From contig CAKRSS010000030.1 of the NCBI GenBank assembly GCA_934401725.1, positions 1 through 25,504 on the forward strand: a DNA stretch of 25,504 nt, read 5' to 3'. This document shows positions 1 through 6,746 of this stretch, piece by piece. The notes beneath the pieces are model-generated. The model did no database searches, had not been told where the DNA came from, and saw only the letters and a list, made by a program, of their open reading frames with translations. Within the stretch, counting starts at the first letter, position 1; each line of letters opens with the position of its first letter. This DNA is from an uncultured Eubacteriales bacterium (GTDB taxonomy: Bacteria > Bacillota > Clostridia > Oscillospirales > CAG-272). The position numbers and the translations under genes were made by a program.

Positions 1-311
1 AAAGGCGTCTTTCCGCCGGATGCAGACTCCGGCAAGGGTGGGCACGTACCCCTCACGCATCCCCACGGGAGTGGGGGAGTCCAGAGGGGGCGAACCGTAG
101 GTTCGGCCCCTTTGGGGCGACTCTTTTGGTTCTTTTCTGCTCGCGGCAGAAAAGAACACTTCTCCACCGTCGGTGGCCTTCACGGCGTGCGCCTGCCAAG
201 GCCAAAGAACTTATTTATAAGAAAAGCGGTTCCCGCAGGTCGTCACCTGCGAAAACCGCAAAATCAATTTAACCAATTACGCATACGTGCATATGCAATA
301 CGCCCACACCC
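1..311. repeat. Hairpin-rich dispersed repeat, copy A
   Basis: This stretch has no convincing gene. It carries a chain of hairpins: GAACC/GGTTC at 92-104, GCCCC/GGGGC at 106-118 and a perfect 12-bp stem at 129-140/146-157. The 97 bases at 67-163 recur in inverted orientation at 25003-25099 with only three differences. A second module, GCCAAGGCCAAAGAACTTA (about 195-213), and a terminal module at 281-300 containing GTGCATATGCAATA also recur near the right end of the window. The open frame across the element is best seen as an accident of the repeat. It ends just before the stop codon of the TepA-like gene. Its left boundary may lie outside the window. Confidence 0.85.
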
Positions 312-327
312 CTCCCCTGACGGCAAA

Positions 328-1020
328 TCACATCATCCCACGCAGAGCGTCCAGCGCGTCCGAAAGTCCGCCGACCTGGTCGATAATGCCGTACTTTACC
401 GCCTCTTCGCCGTCGATAATCGAGCCGACGTCCGTCGCAATCTCGTCCGGACGCATCATGAGCTCGTGAATCTTGTCGGGAGCCGCCGAGGAGTGGTCGC
501 AGATGAACCGGATTATGCGCCGCTGCATCTCGCGAAAATAGTTGAAGGTCTGCGGCACGCCTACGACGAGTCCGTTTATGCGCACCGGGTGAATTGTCAT
601 GGTCGCGCTCGGCACGATGAAGGAGCGCCGCGCCGCCACCGCAAGCGGTACACCGATTGAGTGCCCGCCGCCGAGCACCAACGAGACGCTCGGCTTGCTC
701 ATCGACGCTATCATCTCGGCAATCGCCAGCCCCGCCTCAACGTCGCCGCCCATAGTGTTGAGCACGATAAGCACCCCGCGCACGCTCTCGCTCTGCTCGA
801 TGGAGACCAGAAGCGGGATTATGTGCTCGTATTTCGTCGCCTTCTGGTTGTCGCCGAGAACATAATGCCCCTCGATCTGCCCGATTATCGAGAGACACTG
901 TATGTCCCCCCGCGAGCTGCCGGTCACGACACTGCCGCTCTTGATTATGTTTTCAAATTCGTTTCCCGCCTCGTTTGTGTCCTGCGCGCGCCCGTTGTCG
1001 CTGCTTTGCTTGTCTGACAT
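328..1020 (-). CDS. tepA: TepA-like ClpP-family serine protease
   Basis: The 230-residue product is a ClpP/crotonase-fold serine peptidase of the TepA (translocation-enhancing protein) type found in Bacilli and Clostridia. The nucleophile is S121 in GGGHSIG and the general base is H144 in MTIHPVR. An Asp in the later helix region, around 190-195 (PDEIATD), probably completes the triad. The first 30 residues are polar and probably disordered, with no signal peptide or membrane segment, so a cytoplasmic location is likely. In Bacillus the family has been linked to processing during protein export, but substrates are poorly known. The start is supported by a GGGAGGG ribosome binding site about 8 bases upstream. 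The gene is divergent from the PduL operon. Family is confident; exact physiological role is not. Confidence 0.88.
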   Translation of the reverse strand: MSDKQSSDNGRAQDTNEAGNEFENIIKSGSVVTGSSRGDIQCLSIIGQIEGHYVLGDNQKATKYEHIIPLLVSIEQSESVRGVLIVLNTMGGDVEAGLAIAEMIASMSKPSVSLVLGGGHSIGVPLAVAARRSFIVPSATMTIHPVRINGLVVGVPQTFNYFREMQRRIIRFICDHSSAAPDKIHELMMRPDEIATDVGSIIDGEEAVKYGIIDQVGGLSDALDALRGMM

Positions 1021-1135
1021 GATTTTTTCCCTCCCTTTCTGTGACTAACGCTTATTATTGCCATCGCCGCGCCGCTTATGCAGCGCGTTTGCGGCTCCGT
1101 CACGCAATTTTCATAAATTTGTTTTCATTTCGCCA

Positions 1136-1164
1136 TTTACAAGAATATTTTTTTATGGTATAAT
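1136..1164 (+). promoter_or_regulatory. Sigma-A-type promoter for the pduL operon
   Basis: TTTACA at 1136-1141 and TATAAT at 1159-1164 are separated by 17 bases. This places transcription start near 1171, about 37 bases before the pduL start codon. No other promoter is seen before the next two genes, so it probably drives all three. Confidence 0.8.
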
Positions 1165-1207
1165 AACAGGCGGCAAAGTTTTCACAAAACATACAGAGGT
1201 AAAATTT

Positions 1208-1774
1208 ATGAAAAAAGTTCTTGTTGAAACTTCTGCGCGCCATATCCATGTCACGCAGGAAACGCTCGAGACGCTGTTCGGTAAGGACGCCAAACTCCAC
1301 AACAAAAAGGATCTCAGTCAGCCCGGTCAGTTCGCCTGCGAGGAGAAGGTCACGCTCGTCGGCCCCAAGGGTCAGATGAATGTCTCTATCCTCGGCCCCG
1401 TCCGCCCCGCTGACCAGGTCGAGCTGTCGCTCACCGACGCACGCGCGTTGGGCATCACGGTTCCTGTCCGCGAGAGCGGAGACATCGCCGGAACTCCCGG
1501 CCTCAAACTGGTCGGCCCTGCCGGTGAGAAGGTAATCCCGGAGGGGGCTATTGCTGCTAAGCGTCACATTCACATGACGCCCGAGGATGCCGCCGGGTTC
1601 GGCGTCGCAGACAAGCAGATCGTCAGCGTCAGGCTCGACACCGCGCGCCCGCTTGTTTTCGGCGACGTGGTCGTCCGTGTCAGTTCCAAGTTCGCGCTCG
1701 CCATGCACATCGACACCGATGAGTGCAACGCCGCCTGCGCGTTTGGTCAGGTTTTCGGAGAAATTATTAAATAA
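1208..1774 (+). CDS. pduL: PduL-type phosphate acyltransferase (phosphotransacetylase)
   Basis: This 188-residue protein is a PduL-family phosphate propanoyl/acetyl transferase, which interconverts acyl-CoA plus phosphate with acyl phosphate plus CoA. It has the two-barrel arrangement with a metal-binding HxH in each half: H12/H14 (ARHIHVT) and H120/H122 (KRHIHMT). The C-terminal signature around H167 (MHIDTDECNAA) is also present. There is no N-terminal encapsulation peptide and no microcompartment shell gene nearby, so it probably acts in the cytosol in acetate or propionate formation with an acetate kinase encoded elsewhere. I chose the ATG at 1208 because family similarity begins there and AGAGG lies just upstream. 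An in-frame extension back to 1058 would cross the promoter. It is the first gene of a three-gene operon. Confidence 0.9.
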   Translation: MKKVLVETSARHIHVTQETLETLFGKDAKLHNKKDLSQPGQFACEEKVTLVGPKGQMNVSILGPVRPADQVELSLTDARALGITVPVRESGDIAGTPGLKLVGPAGEKVIPEGAIAAKRHIHMTPEDAAGFGVADKQIVSVRLDTARPLVFGDVVVRVSSKFALAMHIDTDECNAACAFGQVFGEIIK

Positions 1775-1798
1775 ATTAATATAAGAAGGAGTACAAAC

Positions 1799-2491
1799 AT
1801 GATCTCTTCCAAAGAAGTGGAAAATATGTGTATTGTGGCTCAGGGGCCCAACCACGGTCCTGCTCCTATTCCCGAAGAGGGAAAATGGATAAAGGCCAAG
1901 CAGATTACCGACATTTCGGGCTACACCCACGGTGTGGGCTGGTGCGCACCTCAGCAGGGCGCCTGCAAGCTGTCTCTTAACGTCAAGAACGGCGTTATCG
2001 AGGAAGCGCTCGTTGAGACTATCGGCTGCTCCGGTATGACTCACTCCGCCGCCATGGCCGCCGAGATTCTTCCCGGCAAGACCATTCTCGAGGCGCTGAA
2101 CACCGACCTCGTCTGCGATGCTATCAACACCGCTATGCGTGAGCTGTTCCTTCAGATCGTTTACGGACGTACACAGTCTGCGTTCTCTGAGGGCGGTCTG
2201 GTTATCGGCGCAGGCATGGAGGACCTCGGCAAGGGCGCTCGCTCCATGGTCGGTACCATGTACGGCACCAAGTCCAAGGGCGTCCGTTACCTCGAGATGA
2301 CCGAGGGCTACTGCACCCGCATGGCGCTGGATGCCGACGATCAGGTTATCGGATACGAGTTCGTTTCTCTGGGCAAGATGACAGACTTCATCAAGAAGGG
2401 CATGGAGCCTAACGAAGCATACGAAAAATCTAAGGGTACATACGGACGCTTCAGCGAAGCTGTCAAGTATATCGACCCCCGCAAAGAGTGA
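1799..2491 (+). CDS. NifU/IscU-like iron-sulfur cluster scaffold protein
   Basis: The 230-residue product resembles the NifU-N/IscU scaffold fold. Conserved cysteines include C49 and C56 (GWCAPQQGAC), C77 (ETIGCSGMTH) and C106. The stretch after C77, with MAAEILPGKTILEAL, has the typical IscU-like GC...E..GK...EAL pattern. The length exceeds IscU, and a C-terminal region (GYCTRMALDADDQVIGYEF and beyond) is not part of classical IscU. From memory, members of this branch in Clostridia usually sit directly before a GGGtGRT protein, as here (18-base gap). A strong AGAAGGAG site at 1784-1791 supports the start. It probably holds or transfers an Fe-S cluster for its partner; that client relationship is inference. 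Confidence 0.78.
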   Translation: MISSKEVENMCIVAQGPNHGPAPIPEEGKWIKAKQITDISGYTHGVGWCAPQQGACKLSLNVKNGVIEEALVETIGCSGMTHSAAMAAEILPGKTILEALNTDLVCDAINTAMRELFLQIVYGRTQSAFSEGGLVIGAGMEDLGKGARSMVGTMYGTKSKGVRYLEMTEGYCTRMALDADDQVIGYEFVSLGKMTDFIKKGMEPNEAYEKSKGTYGRFSEAVKYIDPRKE

Positions 2492-2509
2492 TTAAGGAGG
2501 TATATCGAA

Positions 2510-3508
2510 ATGGCACAGTTTGAAGGTTACGAGAGACGCGAGGCCAAGATTCTCGGCGTCCTGAAGGAATACGGTATTTCCTCCATCGATGAATGCAAGA
2601 AAATCTGCGACGAGAAGGGCGTTGACGCCTACACCATCGTCCAGGACACCCAGCCCATCTGCTTCGAGAACGCAAAGTGGGCGTACACAGTCGGCGCTGC
2701 TATCGCTATCAGGAAGGGCGACAAGAAGGCAGCTGACGCCGCAGCCGATATCGGTATCGGTCTTCAGGCGTTCTGCATTCCCGGCTCCGTCGCTGAGAAC
2801 CGCAAGGTCGGTCTCGGCCACGGCAACCTCGGCAAGATGCTGCTCTCCGAGGAGACCGAGTGCTTCTGCTTCCTCGCAGGTCACGAGTCCTTCGCGGCCG
2901 CTGAGGGAGCTATCAAGATCGCGCTCAATGCAAACAAGGTCAGAACCAAGCCCCTGCGCGTTATCCTGAACGGTCTCGGCAAGGACGCGGCTATGATTAT
3001 TTCCCGTATCAACGGCTTTACCTACGTCAAGACCGAGTTCGATCCCTACACCGAACAAGTCAAGATCGTCTCCGAGACGGCTTACTCGAACGGCGACCGC
3101 GCAAAGGTTCGTTGCTACGGCGCTGACAACGTTCCCGAGGGCGTTGCCATCATGAAGCTGGAGAATGTCGGCGTTTCCATCACCGGTAACTCCACCAACC
3201 CCACCAGATTCCAGCACCCCGTCGCCGGCACCTACAAGAAGTGGTGTGTCGAGAACGGCGTCAAGTACTTCTCCGTTGCCTCCGGTGGCGGAACAGGTCG
3301 TACTCTGCATCCTGATAACATGGCAGCCGGTCCTTCCTCCTACGGTATGACTGACACTATGGGTCGTATGCACTCCGACGCGCAGTTTGCAGGCTCCTCC
3401 TCCGTGCCCGCGCACGTCGAGATGATGGGCCTCATCGGCATGGGCAACAACCCCATGGTCGGCGCGACCGTCGCAGTCGCTGTGGCGGTGGAAGAGGCTA
3501 TGAAATAA
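2510..3508 (+). CDS. GGGtGRT family protein
   Basis: The 332-residue protein carries the family-naming motif GGGTGRT at residues 259-265, followed by LHPDNMAAG. Other recognisable blocks are GLGHGNLGKMLL and a Gly/Ala-rich C-terminus with GMGNNPMVGATVAVAVAVEEA. No signal peptide or membrane segment is clear. The family (Pfam GGGtGRT) has no established biochemical role that I know of. Glycine-rich loops of this kind often bind phosphates or nucleotides, but that is conjecture. The start has an AAGGAGG site at 2494-2500, ten bases upstream. It is translated right after the Fe-S scaffold gene and followed by a strong terminator, so the two proteins probably function together. Family assignment is confident, function unknown. 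Confidence 0.88.
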   Translation: MAQFEGYERREAKILGVLKEYGISSIDECKKICDEKGVDAYTIVQDTQPICFENAKWAYTVGAAIAIRKGDKKAADAAADIGIGLQAFCIPGSVAENRKVGLGHGNLGKMLLSEETECFCFLAGHESFAAAEGAIKIALNANKVRTKPLRVILNGLGKDAAMIISRINGFTYVKTEFDPYTEQVKIVSETAYSNGDRAKVRCYGADNVPEGVAIMKLENVGVSITGNSTNPTRFQHPVAGTYKKWCVENGVKYFSVASGGGTGRTLHPDNMAAGPSSYGMTDTMGRMHSDAQFAGSSSVPAHVEMMGLIGMGNNPMVGATVAVAVAVEEAMK

Positions 3509-3524
3509 GCTTGCCCAAAAAGCA

Positions 3525-3555
3525 GGGGCGTCCCGATTTCGGGACGCCCCTTTTT
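3525..3555. terminator. Bidirectional intrinsic terminator between GGGtGRT gene and doc
   Basis: A perfect 12-bp inverted repeat (3525-3536 and 3539-3550) is followed by TTTTT at 3551-3555 on the plus strand. On the minus strand the stem is followed, after three bases, by another run of five T. It therefore suits both converging transcription units. Confidence 0.92.
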
Positions 3556-3586
3556 CACGTCGTCAAAGTGTTTTTGTGGCTGTGGA

Positions 3587-3961
3587 TTATTCGTTTTCAA
3601 GAATCCAGGCTAAAATTTCCTCGTATTTCATCTCGCCTGCCGCCACTGCGAGGCCGACGCGGACAACGTCCTCGTTGGTCGGACGGATTTTTATGCCGTT
3701 TACCTCGAGGAACGAAAGCAGAACGTACATGCCGATCCGCTTGTTTCCGTCGACAAACGCGTGATTTGAAATCAGCGAATAGGCGATGCGCGCGGCCTTT
3801 TCCTCCTTGGTCGGATAGAGCTCCTGACCGTCGAAGGTTTGAAACGCCGATTCGAGCGCGCTGTCCAGAAGCCCGACGTCGCGCAGGTTGGGGTCGCCGC
3901 CCGTCGCCTGAGAAATTATCTGATGCAGAAGCAGAACTTTGTCCCGGCTGAATTTTATCAT
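3587..3961 (-). CDS. doc: Doc-family (Fic fold) death-on-curing toxin
   Basis: The 124-residue protein has the Doc signature HAFVDGNKR at residues 67-75, which is the Fic-fold active-site loop. H67 is the catalytic histidine; D71, N73, K74 and R75 handle metal and nucleotide phosphate. In phage P1, Doc phosphorylates EF-Tu and stops translation. The conserved GLLDSALESAF and YPTKEEKAARIAYSLISNH regions fit the chromosomal Doc branch. Its start codon overlaps the stop of the antitoxin gene (ATGA at 3958-3961), so translation is probably coupled and the antitoxin is made first. Length and active-site motif are complete, so it should be functional. Confidence 0.93.
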   Translation of the reverse strand: MIKFSRDKVLLLHQIISQATGGDPNLRDVGLLDSALESAFQTFDGQELYPTKEEKAARIAYSLISNHAFVDGNKRIGMYVLLSFLEVNGIKIRPTNEDVVRVGLAVAAGEMKYEEILAWILENE

Positions 3962-4200
3962 TTTGCCAGCTCCTCAAACGCTCTGCGATACTCTCTCAGA
4001 ATGCGCGCGGCGACAAAGTCGATTTTTTCGTCGTCTGTCATCTGAATCTCGGTGTCCTGCTCGATGTCAATCAGCTTGTACTTCGGCTTGTTGTTTTTGA
4101 AAATGACCACGGTGCCAAGTCGGTCTGCCGTGCGGGCAACACGCGAGAAATTCTGATTGGCCTCCGAGATGGAGACTATCTGGTTGGTGTTGATGTTCAT
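3958..4200 (-). CDS. phd: Phd/YefM-family antitoxin
   Basis: This 80-residue protein matches the Phd/YefM antitoxin layout. The N-terminal DNA-binding part has the typical VSISEANQNFSRVARTAD helix region and a VVIFKNNKPKYKLI strand (residues about 9-44). A charged C-terminal helix (about 52-79) would neutralise Doc by filling its active-site cleft. It is the first gene of a two-gene operon and overlaps doc by four bases. A GGAG-type site lies close upstream of the ATG. In known systems Phd represses its own promoter, and more strongly with Doc bound. A palindrome at the predicted transcription start fits that. Identity rests on size, context and partial motif similarity. Confidence 0.88.
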   Translation of the reverse strand: MNINTNQIVSISEANQNFSRVARTADRLGTVVIFKNNKPKYKLIDIEQDTEIQMTDDEKIDFVAARILREYRRAFEELAK

Positions 4201-4220
4201 TTTGCCTTCTCCTTGACAAA

Positions 4221-4231
4221 TGTGTTACACA
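4221..4231 (-). promoter_or_regulatory. Candidate Phd operator
   Basis: TGTGT-T-ACACA is an 11-bp palindrome with 5-bp arms at the predicted transcription start of phd-doc, between the -10 box and the phd start codon. Phd-type antitoxins bind short palindromes in this position. A related GTGTA half-site overlaps the upstream side of the -10 box (plus-strand 4238-4242). Confidence 0.55.
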
Positions 4232-4234
4232 AAT

Positions 4235-4263
4235 ATTATACACTTATTTTAGGATATTGTCAA
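4235..4263 (-). promoter_or_regulatory. Consensus promoter of phd-doc
   Basis: On the minus strand, TTGACA (4263-4258) and TATAAT (4240-4235) are separated by 17 bases. This is a perfect sigma-A consensus, typical of a strong promoter kept off by autorepression. Confidence 0.88.
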
Positions 4264-4313
4264 CCTAATTTTTGAATGTGGGCTTGCCACGATGAAAAAC
4301 GGTGACGGATAAC

Positions 4314-4341
4314 AAAAAGCCCCGCTGCGGCGGGGCTTTTT
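4314..4341. terminator. Bidirectional-looking terminator after the serine hydrolase gene
   Basis: GCCCCGC (4319-4325) and GCGGGGC (4330-4336) form a 7-bp GC stem with a TGCG loop. It is flanked by A5 and T6 runs, so it has a U-tract in either direction. Only the minus-strand gene at 4391-5236 clearly needs it. Confidence 0.85.
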
Positions 4342-4390
4342 TGAGTTTTGACTCGTTTGGATGAGGTGTTTGCCGCTTGGATTGCCGCGT

Positions 4391-5236
4391 TTACTCCCGT
4401 ATCAGCGCATCATACGCCGATTTTCCGTCGTAGCCGTGCCAGGCGACGGCGATGCCGCGCGAGGGGTTGAAGGTCAGCATCTGGCCGCGCATACCGCCCT
4501 TGCCGTACCAGCCGTTGCCGCGATCCTTGAACTCGTAGCCGCGTTCGAGCACGGTTCTGACCCAGTCTTCGGAGATTATGCGCTCGCCAAACCAGTCGCC
4601 GCCGCGCAGGTAGAGAATGCCCAGCTTGACGACATCCTCGGTGCGCAGGTAGAGTCCCGTCGCGCCCATGGAATAGCCGCGCGGGCAGGTCGACCAGGCG
4701 TATTCCTTGAAATTCATGACGTCGACAAGCGCCGGGCGCAGAAACGCCGCGAGATCCATGCCCGAGACGCGCTCGACTACGCGCGAGAGCAGGTAATATG
4801 CCGCGTCTGTGTACTGGTGATGCGTTCCGGGCTCGTAGGGCAGCGGCTCGCCGAGGACTATGTCAAGATAATTGTGTGAGGGGTAGGTCGAGGCGTTGTC
4901 GGCGTCGATGTCGAGCAGGCCGCGGCCGAAGCCCGCAAGGTGCAGCATGAGGTGGTCGAGCGTGACGCGACACCACCTTTCGTCCATGCCGTCGGGGCAG
5001 AGGTCGGGAATGAAGCTTACGGCGGTGTCCTCGGTGTGCAGCAGGCCGCGGTCGCACAGCATTCCGATGGCCGTGACGGTGAACGCCTTGGCGATGGAGT
5101 AGCAGTTGCAGCAGGGGTTGGCTGGTGTGACGACCTGGCGGGCGATGTTGCCGTCGCGGTCGCCCTCGGCGACGAAATAGACATTCCGTCCGGCGTTGTG
5201 CGCCAGGGTTGCATAATCGGTTCCGGTGAGTGACAT
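4391..5236 (-). CDS. Beta-lactamase-fold (class C-like) serine hydrolase
   Basis: The 281-residue protein belongs to the serine beta-lactamase/penicillin-binding-protein-like family (Pfam Beta-lactamase). The SxxK motif is S47-I-A-K50, giving nucleophile and base. The second motif is Y142-T-D, replacing the classical YxN. A WHG at 266-268 sits where the KTG/HxG motif belongs. It is shorter than AmpC (about 360 residues), lacks a signal peptide and has many cysteines near the active site (PCCNCYSIAK), so a cytoplasmic esterase or peptidase role is more likely than antibiotic resistance. Substrate is unknown. AAGGAG lies just upstream of the ATG. It follows cca on the same strand after about 100 bases and may share its transcript. 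Confidence 0.82.
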   Translation of the reverse strand: MSLTGTDYATLAHNAGRNVYFVAEGDRDGNIARQVVTPANPCCNCYSIAKAFTVTAIGMLCDRGLLHTEDTAVSFIPDLCPDGMDERWCRVTLDHLMLHLAGFGRGLLDIDADNASTYPSHNYLDIVLGEPLPYEPGTHHQYTDAAYYLLSRVVERVSGMDLAAFLRPALVDVMNFKEYAWSTCPRGYSMGATGLYLRTEDVVKLGILYLRGGDWFGERIISEDWVRTVLERGYEFKDRGNGWYGKGGMRGQMLTFNPSRGIAVAWHGYDGKSAYDALIRE

Positions 5237-5336
5237 GGTGGGCTCCTTTTCAAGAATATTTTTTGTGCGGGACGCGCGCGGACCGTCGGGGACGCCGGTT
5301 CCTACGGGGATTCGCGTTTTTGAGATGTCGGCGCGG

Positions 5337-6686
5337 TTATTCGGCGGTTTTTGACTCCCGTATGAGGCGCTCGGCGAGGCTCGTCAGCGGCTCGCGCTCG
5401 TTGGGGCACTCGCCGTCGAGGACGGCGTCGAGCAGGCGGCCGAGAATTACGCCGATCTGCCGCCCCGGCTTCAGGCCAAGCGCGATGATGTCGTCGCCGT
5501 GCAGCGCCAGCGTGCCGAGCGACAGCTGACCCTGCTCAGCGATGAGGCGGTCGAGTATGGCCTCGATTTCGTCGAGCTCGTGCAGGCGCGGCGCGACCAG
5601 CCAGTCGACAAGCGCGCCGTTGTCGGCGCGGCGCAGCGCAATGAGTCGGCGCGAGTCCTGCTCCCCGAGCGCGCAGAGCATACGCCGGACGCTTTTTTCG
5701 TTCGGCAGTATCGTACGGTGGTGCTCGGCGACCAGCCGCACGACGGACCCGAGCGTTTTGTTGTCGGTTTTAAGGCGGCGCAGCGCCGTCTCGGTAAGCT
5801 CGGTGCTGAGCTTGGGGTGGCCGTAAAAGTGGCCGCCGCGCTCGTCCTCGGAAAAGCAGGCGGGCTTGCCTATGTCGTGAAACAGCGCCGCCAGCTTGAC
5901 GCAGACGTCGCCCCCGGCCAGCTCGAGCGAGACGAGCGAATGCGTGTAAACGTCGTATTTGTGGCAGGGGTTGCGCTGATCGAAGCCGACCGACGGCGCA
6001 AACTCGGGCACGATGCGGCACAGCACGTCGGGATACCCGGCGAGCACACGCCGCGCGCCCACTCCGCACACCAGCTTGAATAGCTCGACCCGCACGCGTT
6101 CGGCGGAAATGTTGTCGAGCAGCGCGACGCAGCGGTGAATGCTCGCGGCCGTCTCGAGCTCGATGTCAAAATCGAGCACCGCGGCGAAGCGCAGCGCGCG
6201 CAGTATGCGCAGGCCGTCCTCGTGAAAGCGGCGGTCGGGGTCGCCGACGGCGCGTATGAGCCGCCGGGCGAGGTCGTCCTGCCCGCCGAATTTGTCGACA
6301 ATGCCGCGCGTCGGCGAATACGCCATGGCGTTGACGGTGAAGTCTCGCCGCGCGAGGTCGTCGACGAGGTTGGGCGTGAAGAACACCTCGGATGGGCGGC
6401 GGTTGTCGAGATACTCGCCGTCGAGGCGGTAGGTCGTTATCTCAAGCGGCTCGCCGTCGACAAGAACGGTGACAGTGCCGTGCTTTATTCCCGTTTCGAT
6501 GAGGCGGAAGTCGCGGAAGGCGTCCTCGGTCTCGGGCGGAGTGGCGGAGGTGGTTATGTCGAAGTCATTAGGCTCGCGCCCCATGAGCATATCGCGCACG
6601 CAGCCGCCGACCACGAACGCCTCGTGCCCGTTCTCCTCAAGTATTTTCACGGCGCGCCCGGCCGCGGGGGATATGTTCATTTTCAT
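5337..6686 (-). CDS. cca: CCA-adding tRNA nucleotidyltransferase
   Basis: The 449-residue protein is a class II CCA-adding enzyme/poly(A) polymerase-family nucleotidyltransferase, which builds or repairs the tRNA 3' CCA end. Motifs in order are GGCVRD (27-32), catalytic D41-F-D43, RRDFTVNAMA (113-122), the FHEDGLRILRALRFA motif (154-168) and an HD domain with H270-D271 (LFHDIGKP). The C-terminal tail is typical of Clostridia-type enzymes of 440-450 residues. Two starts are possible: the ATG at 6686 has its AGGTGA site only four bases away, and the ATG two codons later (6680) is ten bases away, so initiation may favour the second. A hairpin lies between this gene and pfkA upstream, so expression may depend on partial readthrough. 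Confidence 0.93.
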   Translation of the reverse strand: MKMNISPAAGRAVKILEENGHEAFVVGGCVRDMLMGREPNDFDITTSATPPETEDAFRDFRLIETGIKHGTVTVLVDGEPLEITTYRLDGEYLDNRRPSEVFFTPNLVDDLARRDFTVNAMAYSPTRGIVDKFGGQDDLARRLIRAVGDPDRRFHEDGLRILRALRFAAVLDFDIELETAASIHRCVALLDNISAERVRVELFKLVCGVGARRVLAGYPDVLCRIVPEFAPSVGFDQRNPCHKYDVYTHSLVSLELAGGDVCVKLAALFHDIGKPACFSEDERGGHFYGHPKLSTELTETALRRLKTDNKTLGSVVRLVAEHHRTILPNEKSVRRMLCALGEQDSRRLIALRRADNGALVDWLVAPRLHELDEIEAILDRLIAEQGQLSLGTLALHGDDIIALGLKPGRQIGVILGRLLDAVLDGECPNEREPLTSLAERLIRESKTAE

Positions 6687-6700
6687 AAAATCACCTGCCT

Positions 6701-6735
6701 AAAACCGGGGCTGCGCATGTGCGGACAGCCCCGGT
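6701..6735 (-). terminator. Hairpin between pfkA and cca (weak terminator)
   Basis: A perfect 9-10 bp GC-rich inverted repeat (6704-6713 and 6726-6735) lies downstream of the pfkA stop. On the minus strand it is followed by only four T before AGGC, and the cca ribosome binding site comes immediately after. It may cut transcription partially rather than fully. Confidence 0.6.
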
Positions 6736-6746
6736 ATCTTTTATTG

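Noticed and set aside
112..660. Open frame starting in repeat copy A and running into the TepA-like gene
   Set aside because: It starts within the hairpin repeat and ends antisense to a confident gene. The related frame in copy B has a different length and strand.
1058..1207. N-terminal extension of PduL by 50 residues
   Set aside because: It would span the TTTACA/TATAAT promoter, and family similarity begins at the ATG at 1208. It is also not an encapsulation peptide in any clear way.
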